36,197 bases of DNA from Bacteroidales bacterium (lineage in GTDB: Bacteria; Bacteroidota; Bacteroidia; Bacteroidales; UBA932): positions 1 through 36,197 of the forward strand of contig JAAZEZ010000061.1 in assembly GCA_012511975.1 (NCBI GenBank), given 5' to 3'. The notes under the pieces were generated by a model. It worked only from the letters and a program-made list of their open reading frames with translations, made no database searches and was not told the DNA's origin. This document shows positions 8,317 through 15,727 of the stretch, one piece after another (the first letter of the stretch is position 1; every line of letters starts with the position of its first letter). A program made the position numbers and the translations under genes.

Positions 8317-8630
8317 TAGAACCTAAAAGCGACATAGAAAGGGAGATTATCCTGGCTTTACAGCAGGTATTTGATCCCGAAGTTCCGGTCAATATCTATG
8401 AACTTGGTCTGATTTACGGACTTGAGGTGGATAAGGCTAACAATGTTACCGTGACGATGACTCTTACTGCGCCTAATTGTCCTGCGGCTGACCGGCTTGT
8501 GGAGGATGTTAAAAGGGCTGTAGAGGATGTGCCCAAGGTAGCTGATGTGGATGTAAAGATAGTTTTTGAGCCCGAATGGAGCATGAAAATGATGAGTGAG
8601 GCGGCTCTGCTTGAGCTGGGGATGCTGTGA
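8313..8630 (+). CDS. MIP18/DUF59 family Fe-S assembly protein (SufT-like)
   Basis: This is a small protein of the MIP18 (DUF59) family, whose members act in Fe-S cluster assembly or transfer (SufT, PaaD-like, the N-terminus of some Mrp/ApbC). The family signature is seen in VFDPEVPVNIYELGLIYGL near residues 18-36, and in TMTLTAPNCPAADRLVEDV, where the cysteine of the NCP motif sits. The length of 105 residues is normal. It overlaps sufE by four bases and folK by four bases. The precise client proteins are unknown. Confidence 0.92.
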   Translation: MIEPKSDIEREIILALQQVFDPEVPVNIYELGLIYGLEVDKANNVTVTMTLTAPNCPAADRLVEDVKRAVEDVPKVADVDVKIVFEPEWSMKMMSEAALLELGML

Positions 8631-9100
8631 TTTTTCTGCTTCTGGGGAGCAATATGGGTGATCGGGCGGCAAATCTGGCCGATGCTCGTAAAAGAATGTT
8701 TGAAGCGCTCGGGCTTGCAGATAAGGAGTCACGGCAGGTCTTTTTTTCGCCTGAAGTCAGGACCGAGGCAATCGGATTTGAAGGTCCCTTTTTCCTCAAT
8801 CAGATCGTGGTTTTTGAGAAATTGAAAATTACTCCGCGAAAGTTGCTGAAAATTTGCCAAAAGATTGAGGTTGAAATGGGGCGTGAGAGGCATCAGGCAG
8901 AGTATGATGCAGAGGGAAGGAGGATTTATCGCGATAGGATAATTGATATTGACATTCTCGCTTTCGATGATGTGCACTGTGATACCAAGAGCTTGACATT
9001 GCCCCATCCTCAGATCCGGAACAGACCTTTTGTGATGAAAATTGCGGCATTGCTGCCCGGACCTGTTTTTATGAATTTTCAAATGATTGTAAACAAATAG
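8627..9100 (+). CDS. folK: FolK, HPPK of folate synthesis
   Basis: This enzyme transfers pyrophosphate from ATP to 6-hydroxymethyl-7,8-dihydropterin. The N-terminal LLLGSNMGDRAANL, the central FFLNQIVVFE and the catalytic segment RDRIIDIDILAFDD, followed by LTLPHPQIRNRPF, are all present in order. The start is GTG at 8627, overlapping the preceding stop (GTGA). It gives 157 residues with the substrate-binding N-terminal strand intact, so no later start is better. A folP gene is not adjacent. Confidence 0.94.
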   Translation: MIFLLLGSNMGDRAANLADARKRMFEALGLADKESRQVFFSPEVRTEAIGFEGPFFLNQIVVFEKLKITPRKLLKICQKIEVEMGRERHQAEYDAEGRRIYRDRIIDIDILAFDDVHCDTKSLTLPHPQIRNRPFVMKIAALLPGPVFMNFQMIVNK

Positions 9101-9110
9101 AAACGATTAT

Positions 9111-10649
9111 ATGACACAAGAAGAACTTTTCAAAACCCTGACGGCTCATGCCAAGGAGTATGGATTCATTTTCCAGTCAAGCGAAATTTATGATGGTTTG
9201 GGTGCCGTATATGATTACGGACAGATGGGAGTTGAACTGAAAAACAACATCAAGAAATATTGGTGGGAAGCAATGGTCCACCTCAATGAAAATATCGTAG
9301 GTATTGACTCGGCAATCTTCATGCATCCCAAAATTTGGGAGGCCTCAGGCCACCTGAGCGCATTTAATGATCCTCTGATTGACAATAGAGACTCTAAAAA
9401 GCGCTATCGCGCCGATGTTTTGATAGAGGATTATTTGGCGAAGCTCGAGGAAAGGATCAACAAAGAGGTTGAGAAGGGGCGTCGCAGATTTGGCGAAGCC
9501 TTTGATGAGGAACAATTCAGGACAACGAATCCCAATGTGCTTCGCAATAAGACAAAATGGGATGAGGTTAACACCAGGATGGTTGAGGCGCTTAATTCCG
9601 ACAATCTTGCTGAACTTAAGCAGATTATTATTGATTGTGAGATTGTATGCCCTATTTCGGGCACCAGAAATTGGACTGATGTGCGTCAGTTCAATCTCAT
9701 GTTCAGTACTCAACTGGGCACCATTTCCGAAGAGGCGAGCACCATTTACCTGCGTCCGGAGACTGCACAGGGCATCTTTGTAAACTTCCTCAACGTTCAG
9801 AAGAGTGCCAGGATGAAGGTTCCCTTCGGAATAGCACAGATAGGAAAAGCCTTCCGAAATGAGATCGTCGCCAGACAATTCATCTTTCGAATGAGGGAGT
9901 TTGAGCAGATGGAAATGCAGTTCTTCGTGCGCCCGGGCAGTGAACTGGAATGGTTCGAAAAATGGAAAGAGGCTCGTCTTGCCTGGCATAAGGCTCTGGG
10001 ACTTGGTGACGAGAAATATCGTTACCACGATCATGATAAGCTTGCGCACTATGCCAACGCAGCTACCGATATCGAGTTTGAATTCCCCTTCGGTTTCAAG
10101 GAACTTGAGGGTATTCATTCCCGCACTGATTTCGATCTTGCACAGCACCAGAAATTCAGCGGACGCAAAATGCAATATTTCGATCCCGAGACCGGCGAAA
10201 GCTATGTGCCTTATGTGGTTGAGACCTCTATCGGACTTGACAGGACCTTCCTTGCCATCCTTTCAGCAGCATACTGCGAAGAGAAACTGGAAAATGGAGA
10301 GGAGAGGGTAGTGCTGCGCATTCCACCCGCCATAGCTCCCGTCAAACTGGCCGTACTGCCTCTTGTAAGGAAAGATAATCTTCCCGAGAAGGCTCGCGAG
10401 ATCATTAAGGAGCTCAAATACGATTTCAACTGCCAGTACGATGAAAAGGATAGCATCGGCAGACGTTATCGTCGCCAGGATGCCATTGGAACCCCTTTCT
10501 GCATCACAATCGACCACGATACTTTGGAGGATAATTGCGTCACCATCCGCTACCGCGATACAATGGCTCAGGATAGGGTTCCCATCGCTTCACTTCGCAA
10601 AATAATGGAAGAGAAAGTGAGTTTGCGCGGCTTGCTGGAAAAACTCTAG
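9111..10649 (+). CDS. glyS: Glycyl-tRNA synthetase, single-chain alpha2 type
   Basis: This class II aminoacyl-tRNA synthetase charges tRNA-Gly. It is the homodimeric (eukaryote/archaea-like) form rather than the alpha2-beta2 GlyQ/GlyS form. The N-terminus QSSEIYDGLGAVYDYG is diagnostic. Motif 2 (RNEIVARQFIFRMREFEQMEMQ) and motif 3 (ETSIGLDRTFLAIL) are clear, and a C-terminal anticodon-binding domain begins near residue 420 (VKLAVLPLVRK). The length is 512 residues. It follows folK by ten bases, is probably the last gene of the suf cluster transcript, and is followed by a strong terminator. Confidence 0.97.
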   Translation: MTQEELFKTLTAHAKEYGFIFQSSEIYDGLGAVYDYGQMGVELKNNIKKYWWEAMVHLNENIVGIDSAIFMHPKIWEASGHLSAFNDPLIDNRDSKKRYRADVLIEDYLAKLEERINKEVEKGRRRFGEAFDEEQFRTTNPNVLRNKTKWDEVNTRMVEALNSDNLAELKQIIIDCEIVCPISGTRNWTDVRQFNLMFSTQLGTISEEASTIYLRPETAQGIFVNFLNVQKSARMKVPFGIAQIGKAFRNEIVARQFIFRMREFEQMEMQFFVRPGSELEWFEKWKEARLAWHKALGLGDEKYRYHDHDKLAHYANAATDIEFEFPFGFKELEGIHSRTDFDLAQHQKFSGRKMQYFDPETGESYVPYVVETSIGLDRTFLAILSAAYCEEKLENGEERVVLRIPPAIAPVKLAVLPLVRKDNLPEKAREIIKELKYDFNCQYDEKDSIGRRYRRQDAIGTPFCITIDHDTLEDNCVTIRYRDTMAQDRVPIASLRKIMEEKVSLRGLLEKL

Positions 10650-10671
10650 AAGAGATGGGCATAAAAGAAAA

Positions 10672-10706
10672 ACAGCGCTAGAGTGATCTCTGGCGCTGTT
10701 TTTTTA
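10672..10706 (+). terminator. Intrinsic terminator after glyS
   Basis: A 12-pair stem (10672-10683 with 10688-10699, one G-T pair) has a TGAT loop and is followed by a run of T (10698-10705). It ends the suf-folK-glyS transcript before the opposing tRNA-Ser gene. Confidence 0.9.
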
Positions 10707-10711
10707 TTGTG

Positions 10712-10798
10712 CGGTGAGAGGGGGATTCGAACCCCCGATACGGTTGCCCGTACGTCAGTTTAGCAAACTGATGGTTTCAGCCACTCACCCACCTCACC
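10712..10798 (-). tRNA. tRNA-Ser (anticodon GCT)
   Basis: Read on the minus strand: acceptor GGTGAGG, then TG, a D-arm GGT-GAGTGGCTGAA-ACC, an anticodon stem-loop CAGTTTGCTAAACTG with anticodon GCT, and a long variable arm (GTACGGGCAACCGTAC type). The T-arm is GGGGG-TTCGAAT-CCCCC and the 3' acceptor strand is TCTCACC, with one G-T pair. The discriminator is G. CCA is not encoded. The long variable arm fits the serine class. Its -7 box lies just upstream. Confidence 0.96.
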
Positions 10799-10808
10799 GT
10801 TGGGAGTG

Positions 10809-10816
10809 CAAAGTTA
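10809..10816 (-). promoter_or_regulatory. -7 promoter box for tRNA-Ser
   Basis: The minus strand reads TAACTTTG, matching TAnnTTTG, 10 bases before the mature 5' end of tRNA-Ser. The predicted 5' leader is very short. Confidence 0.6.
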
Positions 10817-10866
10817 TGCAATTTTGCTGTTTTCGCAAAATATTTCAGCAAGTACAAAAAAAAGGT

Positions 10867-10874
10867 TATCTTTG
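10867..10874 (+). promoter_or_regulatory. -7 promoter box for tRNA-Pro
   Basis: TATCTTTG matches TAnnTTTG, 22 bases before the 5' end of tRNA-Pro. Together with the tRNA-Ser box it makes a compact divergent tRNA promoter region. Confidence 0.6.
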
Positions 10875-10896
10875 TCGCCCCGTTAAGGGATGATTT

Positions 10897-10969
<73 letters not shown>

Positions 10970-10970
10970 C

Positions 10971-10997
10971 AAAAAGAGCGAGCAATCGCTCTTTTTT
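10971..10997 (+). terminator. Intrinsic terminator after tRNA-Pro
   Basis: An 11-bp perfect stem (10971-10981 with 10986-10996, AAAAAGAGCGA type) has loop GCAA and ends in a T-run. It starts one base after the discriminator-flanking C of tRNA-Pro. Confidence 0.88.
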
Positions 10998-11010
10998 CGT
11001 TTTAAAAACT

Positions 11011-11018
11011 TATCTTTG
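11011..11018 (+). promoter_or_regulatory. -7 promoter box upstream of the lipoprotein pair
   Basis: TATCTTTG matches TAnnTTTG and follows directly after the tRNA-Pro terminator. The next gene starts at 11226, so the leader would be about 200 bases. Confidence 0.5.
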
Positions 11019-11225
11019 TAAGGGAACTGTCAGATAGTGCAAGTATTTGGGATTAAGAAGATTAATCTCATTACATGCAACGTTTATCCTGTTTTTTGCA
11101 TCTATACAATATAAGATGCCTTGTCGCACAATTATTAATTAGTGATGGAAGTATTTCGTGAGCAAGTGCGTATATATAATTAGACAGAAGTTGTTTTATT
11201 TAAAAATCTCGGCACACTATAAATC
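11019..11225 (+). other. Long untranslated leader or small-RNA region
   Basis: About 205 bases lie between the promoter box and the first lipoprotein gene, with no credible coding frame. Small inverted repeats are visible: GATTAA with TTAATC around 11052-11068, and GCATCT with AGATGC around 11099-11120. Neither is a known riboswitch that I recognise. The region could hold a regulatory leader or simply a promoter closer to the gene. Confidence 0.35.
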
Positions 11226-11675
11226 ATGAAAACAAAGTCAATTTTACTTGCGCTGATTGCTATCCTGCTCATTGGAGTGGGGTGTGAGAAAAACAACGTG
11301 CTGTATGGCAAATGCGATTGTCTTACAATGGAAAAAGCCGATCTGAATCTGACAAAGGAAAAAGCTGTTTTACGCATTGTTTCTACAGAAGAGGAAGAGA
11401 TGAGATTACAACCCCGATCACATAATGATCCTATCGATATAATCTACAACAGGCAATCAGATATGGCTCATATAATTTATCGTGCAGGCTGTTCGGTAAA
11501 TATTTGCCGTGTTTGTAACTTTCCTGATTTTGTAAAAAAATGGAACGTACCCGATAAAGGTCAGGATGTATATTTTGAGGGTCAAACTTATGTATCTTGT
11601 CAAGAGTTTACCGGACACACTGACGGTTTACATTTTTATTATGATTACGTATTAACAACTTTAATGAAGAAATAG
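11226..11675 (+). CDS. Cysteine-rich lipoprotein of unknown function
   Basis: I do not recognise the family. The N-terminus is a signal peptide with a lipobox, LIGVGC, so C20 would be lipidated and the protein anchored in the inner or outer membrane. The mature part (about 130 residues) has six further cysteines, at positions 30, 32, 89, 94, 97 and 125, including a CDC and a CxxxxCxxC arrangement. These could form disulfides or bind metal. The first eight residues of the signal peptide (MKTKSILL) closely resemble those of the next gene, and the two genes are separated by two bases, so they form an operon and may function together. Confidence 0.82.
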   Translation: MKTKSILLALIAILLIGVGCEKNNVLYGKCDCLTMEKADLNLTKEKAVLRIVSTEEEEMRLQPRSHNDPIDIIYNRQSDMAHIIYRAGCSVNICRVCNFPDFVKKWNVPDKGQDVYFEGQTYVSCQEFTGHTDGLHFYYDYVLTTLMKK

Positions 11676-11677
11676 TT

Positions 11678-12157
11678 ATGAAAACAAAAACGGTTTTAGT
11701 TACACTGCTTGCTCTCTTCTTCCTGATAGGAGGAGCAGGGTGCGATAGAGAGAATGCCAATGAAAATATTCAAATTAAGGACTTTTCATATCAAGGATGT
11801 AAAGAGATAGTGACCGATTTCACAAAATCGGCTGAAAGTGAAGAATCTATCGAATATCACGCGCTGGCCGGTGGTTATCTTCATATCAAGCACGTAAATG
11901 CCGTATTCAACTGCTGTCCCGGCACCATTAAATCAGATATTTCTGTGGAAGGAAACAACATTACCATTGTGGAAAATGAGACAGATCCACAATGCAAATG
12001 TATTTGTGATTACGATTTGGAGTACACGTTGGGGCCTCTATCCTCCAATACAGAGTACACATTAATTTTCTGTAATGACAAAGGTGAGTTTTTAAGGTTT
12101 GCCATCAAATACAAGTCATCTTTGGAGGGTAAGGCCATTGTTAAAAAATTCAAATAA
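11678..12157 (+). CDS. Cysteine-rich lipoprotein of unknown function
   Basis: A lipoprotein signal peptide ends in LIGGAGC, making C22 the predicted lipidated residue. The 159-residue protein carries a paired motif, HVNAVFNCCPG (H72, C79, C80) and PQCKCICDYDLEY (C106, C108, C110). I recall similar NCC plus CxCxC-YDL arrangements in unannotated proteins of other Bacteroidetes, but cannot assign a name. The spacing of Cys and His suggests a metal-binding or disulfide-stabilised beta-rich domain; this is inference. It is translated right behind the other lipoprotein and ends at a bidirectional terminator. Confidence 0.82.
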   Translation: MKTKTVLVTLLALFFLIGGAGCDRENANENIQIKDFSYQGCKEIVTDFTKSAESEESIEYHALAGGYLHIKHVNAVFNCCPGTIKSDISVEGNNITIVENETDPQCKCICDYDLEYTLGPLSSNTEYTLIFCNDKGEFLRFAIKYKSSLEGKAIVKKFK

Positions 12158-12215
12158 TTTTTCTATGTGTAAAAGTGCGAATATCCGCAAAAATTACCCT
12201 TAGATAAAGATAAAA

Positions 12216-12257
12216 AGGCCCTCGTTGTGAAGCTGATCACACGAGGGCCTATTTTTT
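12216..12257. terminator. Bidirectional terminator between convergent genes
   Basis: A 10-bp stem, AGGCCCTCGT (12216-12225) with its complement at 12241-12250, continues for four inner pairs after a one-base bulge. The T-run TATTTTTTAT follows on the plus strand and TTTTTATC follows on the minus strand. It serves both the lipoprotein pair and the leftward floA operon. Confidence 0.88.
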
Positions 12258-12274
12258 ATGCTAATTTTCAAAGT

Positions 12275-13240
12275 TTATTTAGTTCCTTTTGAAATACTTT
12301 CGCGCATTTCGGTGTCGGCTTTGATATTCTGGAATTTGTAGTAATCCATAATGCCGAGATTGCCGCTCCGGAATGCTTCGGCCATTGCGAGAGGTACTTG
12401 TGCCTCCGCTTCGATAACTTTTGCACGAGCTTCCTGTGCCTTTGCCTTCATTTCCTGCTCTACGGCCACAGCCATTGCGCGTTTTTCTTCAGCGCGGGCT
12501 TGGGCAATACTCTTGTCGGCATTTGCCTGGTCAATCTTCAATACAGCTCCGATATTCTTTCCGATATCAATATCGGCGATGTCGATAGAGAGGATTTCAA
12601 ATGCAGTACCGGCATCCAGACCCTTGTTGAGCACCACTTTGGAGATGGAGTCGGGATTTTCGAGTACCTCTTTGTGAGATTCGGAAGAACCGATACTGGA
12701 TACGATACCCTCGCCTACACGTGCAAGTACGGTCTCTTCACCGGCACCTCCTACAAGTTGTTTGATGTTGGCACGTACTGTCACACGAGCCTTTACAATG
12801 AGCTGGATACCATCTTTGGCTACCGCAGTAACGGGAGGCGTATTGATTACTTTGGGATTAACCGACATTTGTACAGCCTCAAAAACGTCACGACCCGCCA
12901 AATCGATGGCGGCAGCCATTTTGAAGTTGAGGGCGATATTGGCTTTGTCGGCGGAAACCAGTGCGTTGACCACTTTGGGCACGTTGCCTTTGGCCAGATA
13001 GTGGGCTTCTAGTTCATTGGCATTAAGCGTAAGTCCCGCTTTTGTGCCGGTAATCATAGCCATAACGATAGTTCCGGGGGGAACTTTTCTCCAACGCATA
13101 AGAATAAGTTGAAGGAGGGAGATCCTGACACCTGAAATCAGTGCCTGGAACCACATTGTGATCGGGAAAAACCACAAGAGGACAATGAGGCCTACAATGG
13201 CGACTCCTATCCAAATAAAAACTGATGCAATTCCATCCAT
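12275..13240 (-). CDS. floA: FloA, flotillin-like membrane scaffold protein
   Basis: FloA belongs to the bacterial flotillin family (formerly UPF0365/YqfA) that forms functional membrane microdomains. An N-terminal hydrophobic hairpin spans about residues 5-50. It is followed by the SPFH-like domain ([16 protein letters not shown]) and a C-terminal Ala/Glu-rich coiled coil ([22 protein letters not shown]). It ends with the conserved [18 protein letters not shown] tail. The length of 321 residues is normal. It lies 20 bases downstream of an NfeD gene, the typical partner. The ATG at 13240 places the membrane segment at the start. Confidence 0.96.
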   Translation of the reverse strand: MDGIASVFIWIGVAIVGLIVLLWFFPITMWFQALISGVRISLLQLILMRWRKVPPGTIVMAMITGTKAGLTLNANELEAHYLAKGNVPKVVNALVSADKANIALNFKMAAAIDLAGRDVFEAVQMSVNPKVINTPPVTAVAKDGIQLIVKARVTVRANIKQLVGGAGEETVLARVGEGIVSSIGSSESHKEVLENPDSISKVVLNKGLDAGTAFEILSIDIADIDIGKNIGAVLKIDQANADKSIAQARAEEKRAMAVAVEQEMKAKAQEARAKVIEAEAQVPLAMAEAFRSGNLGIMDYYKFQNIKADTEMRESISKGTK

Positions 13241-13260
13241 AGGGGTTTAATTTTAGATTG

Positions 13261-13728
13261 TTATTTCTTTTTTACAAATATTTTTTCTTCTTCAATAGAG
13301 TCTATGACAATTTCCGTACGTTCGTCAACAAGTCCGTCAATTGAACGCACTTCAAGGTCAAATCCTCCGATTTTTGCCCTTCCCATAGGGTTAAGGCGGG
13401 TAGTAGTGATTCCTTCCATTCCTGCTGCGAGTCCTTTACTCTCAGGATGGTCATCAACTTTGGCGTTGATATTGGTGTGGAGGGAGAGCTTTTTCCAGGT
13501 TTTGGCACGGAGTGCGTAATAGAGCAGCACCGAAAGGAGTATGACTTCGCCCACAATGATGATTACACCCGCTCGGGGTCCCAGATGCGTAAATCCGAAG
13601 TAACAGGCAAGCACCAGGGATCCAACACCAAGTATGCCTGTAACGGCAAATCCCGGTATGAGAAGGATTTCTACAAGTATCAGGATTATACCTAATACGA
13701 TTAGCATTATAATAAGTCCGGTTCCCAT
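13261..13728 (-). CDS. NfeD-family membrane protein, partner of FloA
   Basis: This short NfeD-like protein has three or four N-terminal membrane segments (residues 5-75, LIIMLIVLGIILILVEI onward) and a C-terminal OB-fold-like domain. The family signatures MEGITTTRLNPMGRAKIGG and VRSIDGLVDERTEIVIDSIEE are present. NfeD proteins are thought to work with flotillins in microdomain organisation. It lacks the ClpP-like protease domain of long NfeD proteins. It begins 10 bases after the upstream PD40/SPOR gene ends, which suggests a three-gene operon. Confidence 0.92.
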   Translation of the reverse strand: MGTGLIIMLIVLGIILILVEILLIPGFAVTGILGVGSLVLACYFGFTHLGPRAGVIIIVGEVILLSVLLYYALRAKTWKKLSLHTNINAKVDDHPESKGLAAGMEGITTTRLNPMGRAKIGGFDLEVRSIDGLVDERTEIVIDSIEEEKIFVKKK

Positions 13729-13738
13729 AATATTTTGG

Positions 13739-15607
13739 TTATTTAATTGGTTCTGTGATTATTCCTTCTACACCATTGCCTTTGAGGATTTCGGCAAGCG
13801 CCTCTGCCTCCTCTCTTTCATCGAAAGGAGCTATGATGTAAAGTACTTTTCCATCGGAAATGCTTCTTACTATCTCTTTTGATGTGTTGCTTCTTATGAT
13901 GGCCATTACTGCATCAGGAATACCATCTGAAAAATTCTCCAGAATGATACGGTATTTTGGTCCGGCTGCAGGCAATTTCTCCGCTTTGCGGGCTTCATTG
14001 ACTGAGATGCTTTTACCGTCACGGTAGGCCACCAGAAATGCTGAAGGGAAGCCTCTTTTCTTTACTACGTTGATTTGGGAGAGAGCTTCTTTGTATGAAT
14101 AGAAAATACCTGCGGTGTAAAGATATTTACCGGAGGCCTGTCTCCTCTCAAAGACAGGGCTCAATCCCTTGAGTTGGCGCAACTGAGCTTTATGTGAAAC
14201 CACATAGAGTTGAATGGAGTAGGAAATACCCGGCGTATTGACGGGTTCTGCGATTACTGCGGTATCAAGGATACGGAATGAGTAATCAAAAGTCTCTTTT
14301 GGTATTTCGATAGGAATGTCAAAGGGTTTTGAGGCTCTCTGTTTGGTAAAGGCATATTGCTCGCTTACGAAAGAGGGAGTTGACTGCGGTTTTTCCGAAA
14401 TATCCTCGAGGTTTATGATGATGCCCTCCATCAGAAAATTCATCTCCATTTGTTGCAGTGCACCCGTAGTGTTGTTTATCTCAGATTGAAGTACGATTGC
14501 ACGGTGTTCGGTGTCGAGCAGTAACCTTGAGAGCGTTTGGATTTCTTGCTCATTTTCGGTGGAGGTGTAAAGCTCCCTCATCATCTCAAGGTCTTTACTT
14601 AGAGTAACCAAAGAGTCCTGCAGTCCACGCAAGGTACTCAACAGAGTGGTGTAGTCCAAAAAGAGAGAGTCCGCTGCTGATGCGACGGAAGGTGGTTCGA
14701 TCCGTTCCGGTATGGACGGGAGATCCTCTTCTACGGGTATCAGCGCAGCTATTCTTCGTGCTTGCTCCAGGGAAGCGATGGGCTTTTTGATCGGTTTATT
14801 TTCAAATTCCAGCACATATATGGTCATACTGTCCCTATGACAGCTTCTATTGGAGGCGAAGAGGGAAAAATTGCCGTCCGGAGTATTGCAAAATAGAAAA
14901 TCGTCGAATGGTGAGGAGTAGGGAAATCCGAGGTTCTCCGGTATCCCCCAATCATGGATTTCGTCATCCCATCTGCTGACGAAGAGATCGTATCCGCCCA
15001 TTCCGAAGAGGCCTCTGGTGGAAAAGTAGAGCTCTCTGCCGTTGCGGCTCAGGATGGGGAAGATGTCATCTTCGGGAGATGTGAGGTTTTCGTTGATTAG
15101 CGTAGGGTAACTCCAGAGAGTGTCACCTGAGCAAGTGGAAGTGTAGAGATTCCACGAGCCGCTTTCATCCTGTGATGAAAATACTAGATTCCTTATCCCT
15201 TCGGGAAAATAGATGGATGTATAATAGTCGTGAGGAGAGGTTACATCCGGAACGAAAGCATTGGGAATAGGGAGCCAGGACTCCTCTTCCAGGTGTGAGT
15301 ACCACAGAAAAAAGTCAGTGCGTGGTACAGTGATCGAGGAAAGAACTTTAGGTTCGGTGGCATAACTGAGCATATTGCGTCCATTCTCGCTACGCAAAAT
15401 TTTCTCGAGCAGATCTATCCGTTGAAGTGAATCACTATTTCTTTCGAGAAGAGAGTGCCAGATTTCAAGTGCTTTGTCAAAATCATAGGTATTGTGCAAT
15501 GCCTGGGCGCGGCGAATTTCCACACTATAGTCCTGACCCATAATGCATGTTGCCGCAAAAAGTGTCAGAATTAGAAAAAAAGCCTTGTCTATGCACCTGC
15601 ATCTCAT
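13739..15607 (-). CDS. Exported PD40-repeat protein with a C-terminal SPOR-like domain
   Basis: A signal peptide (RCRCIDKAFFLILTLFAATC) precedes a TPR-like helix pair (ALHNTYDFDKALEIWHSLLE). A beta-propeller part of PD40/WD40-like repeats follows (DIFPILSRNGRELYFSTRG, GYDLFVSRWDD), then a coiled coil near residues 310-400. The C-terminus resembles SPOR domains that bind peptidoglycan (YSIQLYVVSHKAQLRQLKGL, YLYTAGIFYSYKEAL). The ATG at 15607 gives 622 residues; an alternative at 15628 precedes the likely transcription start. It is probably periplasmic, tethered to the cell wall. No OmpA peptidoglycan domain is present. Its substrate or partner is unknown; operon position suggests a link with NfeD/FloA. 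Confidence 0.85.
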   Translation of the reverse strand: MRCRCIDKAFFLILTLFAATCIMGQDYSVEIRRAQALHNTYDFDKALEIWHSLLERNSDSLQRIDLLEKILRSENGRNMLSYATEPKVLSSITVPRTDFFLWYSHLEEESWLPIPNAFVPDVTSPHDYYTSIYFPEGIRNLVFSSQDESGSWNLYTSTCSGDTLWSYPTLINENLTSPEDDIFPILSRNGRELYFSTRGLFGMGGYDLFVSRWDDEIHDWGIPENLGFPYSSPFDDFLFCNTPDGNFSLFASNRSCHRDSMTIYVLEFENKPIKKPIASLEQARRIAALIPVEEDLPSIPERIEPPSVASAADSLFLDYTTLLSTLRGLQDSLVTLSKDLEMMRELYTSTENEQEIQTLSRLLLDTEHRAIVLQSEINNTTGALQQMEMNFLMEGIIINLEDISEKPQSTPSFVSEQYAFTKQRASKPFDIPIEIPKETFDYSFRILDTAVIAEPVNTPGISYSIQLYVVSHKAQLRQLKGLSPVFERRQASGKYLYTAGIFYSYKEALSQINVVKKRGFPSAFLVAYRDGKSISVNEARKAEKLPAAGPKYRIILENFSDGIPDAVMAIIRSNTSKEIVRSISDGKVLYIIAPFDEREEAEALAEILKGNGVEGIITEPIK

Positions 15608-15629
15608 AATTACTGCCGAAAAAACCAAA

Positions 15630-15637
15630 CAAAAATA
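15630..15637 (-). promoter_or_regulatory. -7 promoter box for the PD40-nfeD-floA operon
   Basis: The minus strand reads TATTTTTG, matching TAnnTTTG, 22 bases upstream of the ATG at 15607. It decides the start codon: an ATG at 15628 would lie ahead of the mRNA 5' end. Confidence 0.55.
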
Positions 15638-15667
15638 GGAAATACTTTATATATTAAAAAATAATCG

Positions 15668-15675
15668 TAATTTTG
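15668..15675 (+). promoter_or_regulatory. -7 promoter box for secDF
   Basis: TAATTTTG matches TAnnTTTG, 52 bases upstream of the secDF ATG. It forms a divergent promoter pair with the PD40 operon box. Confidence 0.55.
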
Positions 15676-15727
15676 CCCTTCTTTTCGGAATATAAGGACA
15701 ATAAATAATTTTAAAAATACGAATAGT

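Noticed and set aside
9101-9110. T-box or other riboswitch controlling glyS
   Set aside because: Only ten bases separate folK from glyS and no leader structure can fit.
9345-10175. Antisense open frame of 276 codons opposite glyS
   Set aside because: It lies wholly within a conserved synthetase gene and its translation shows no domain or signal.
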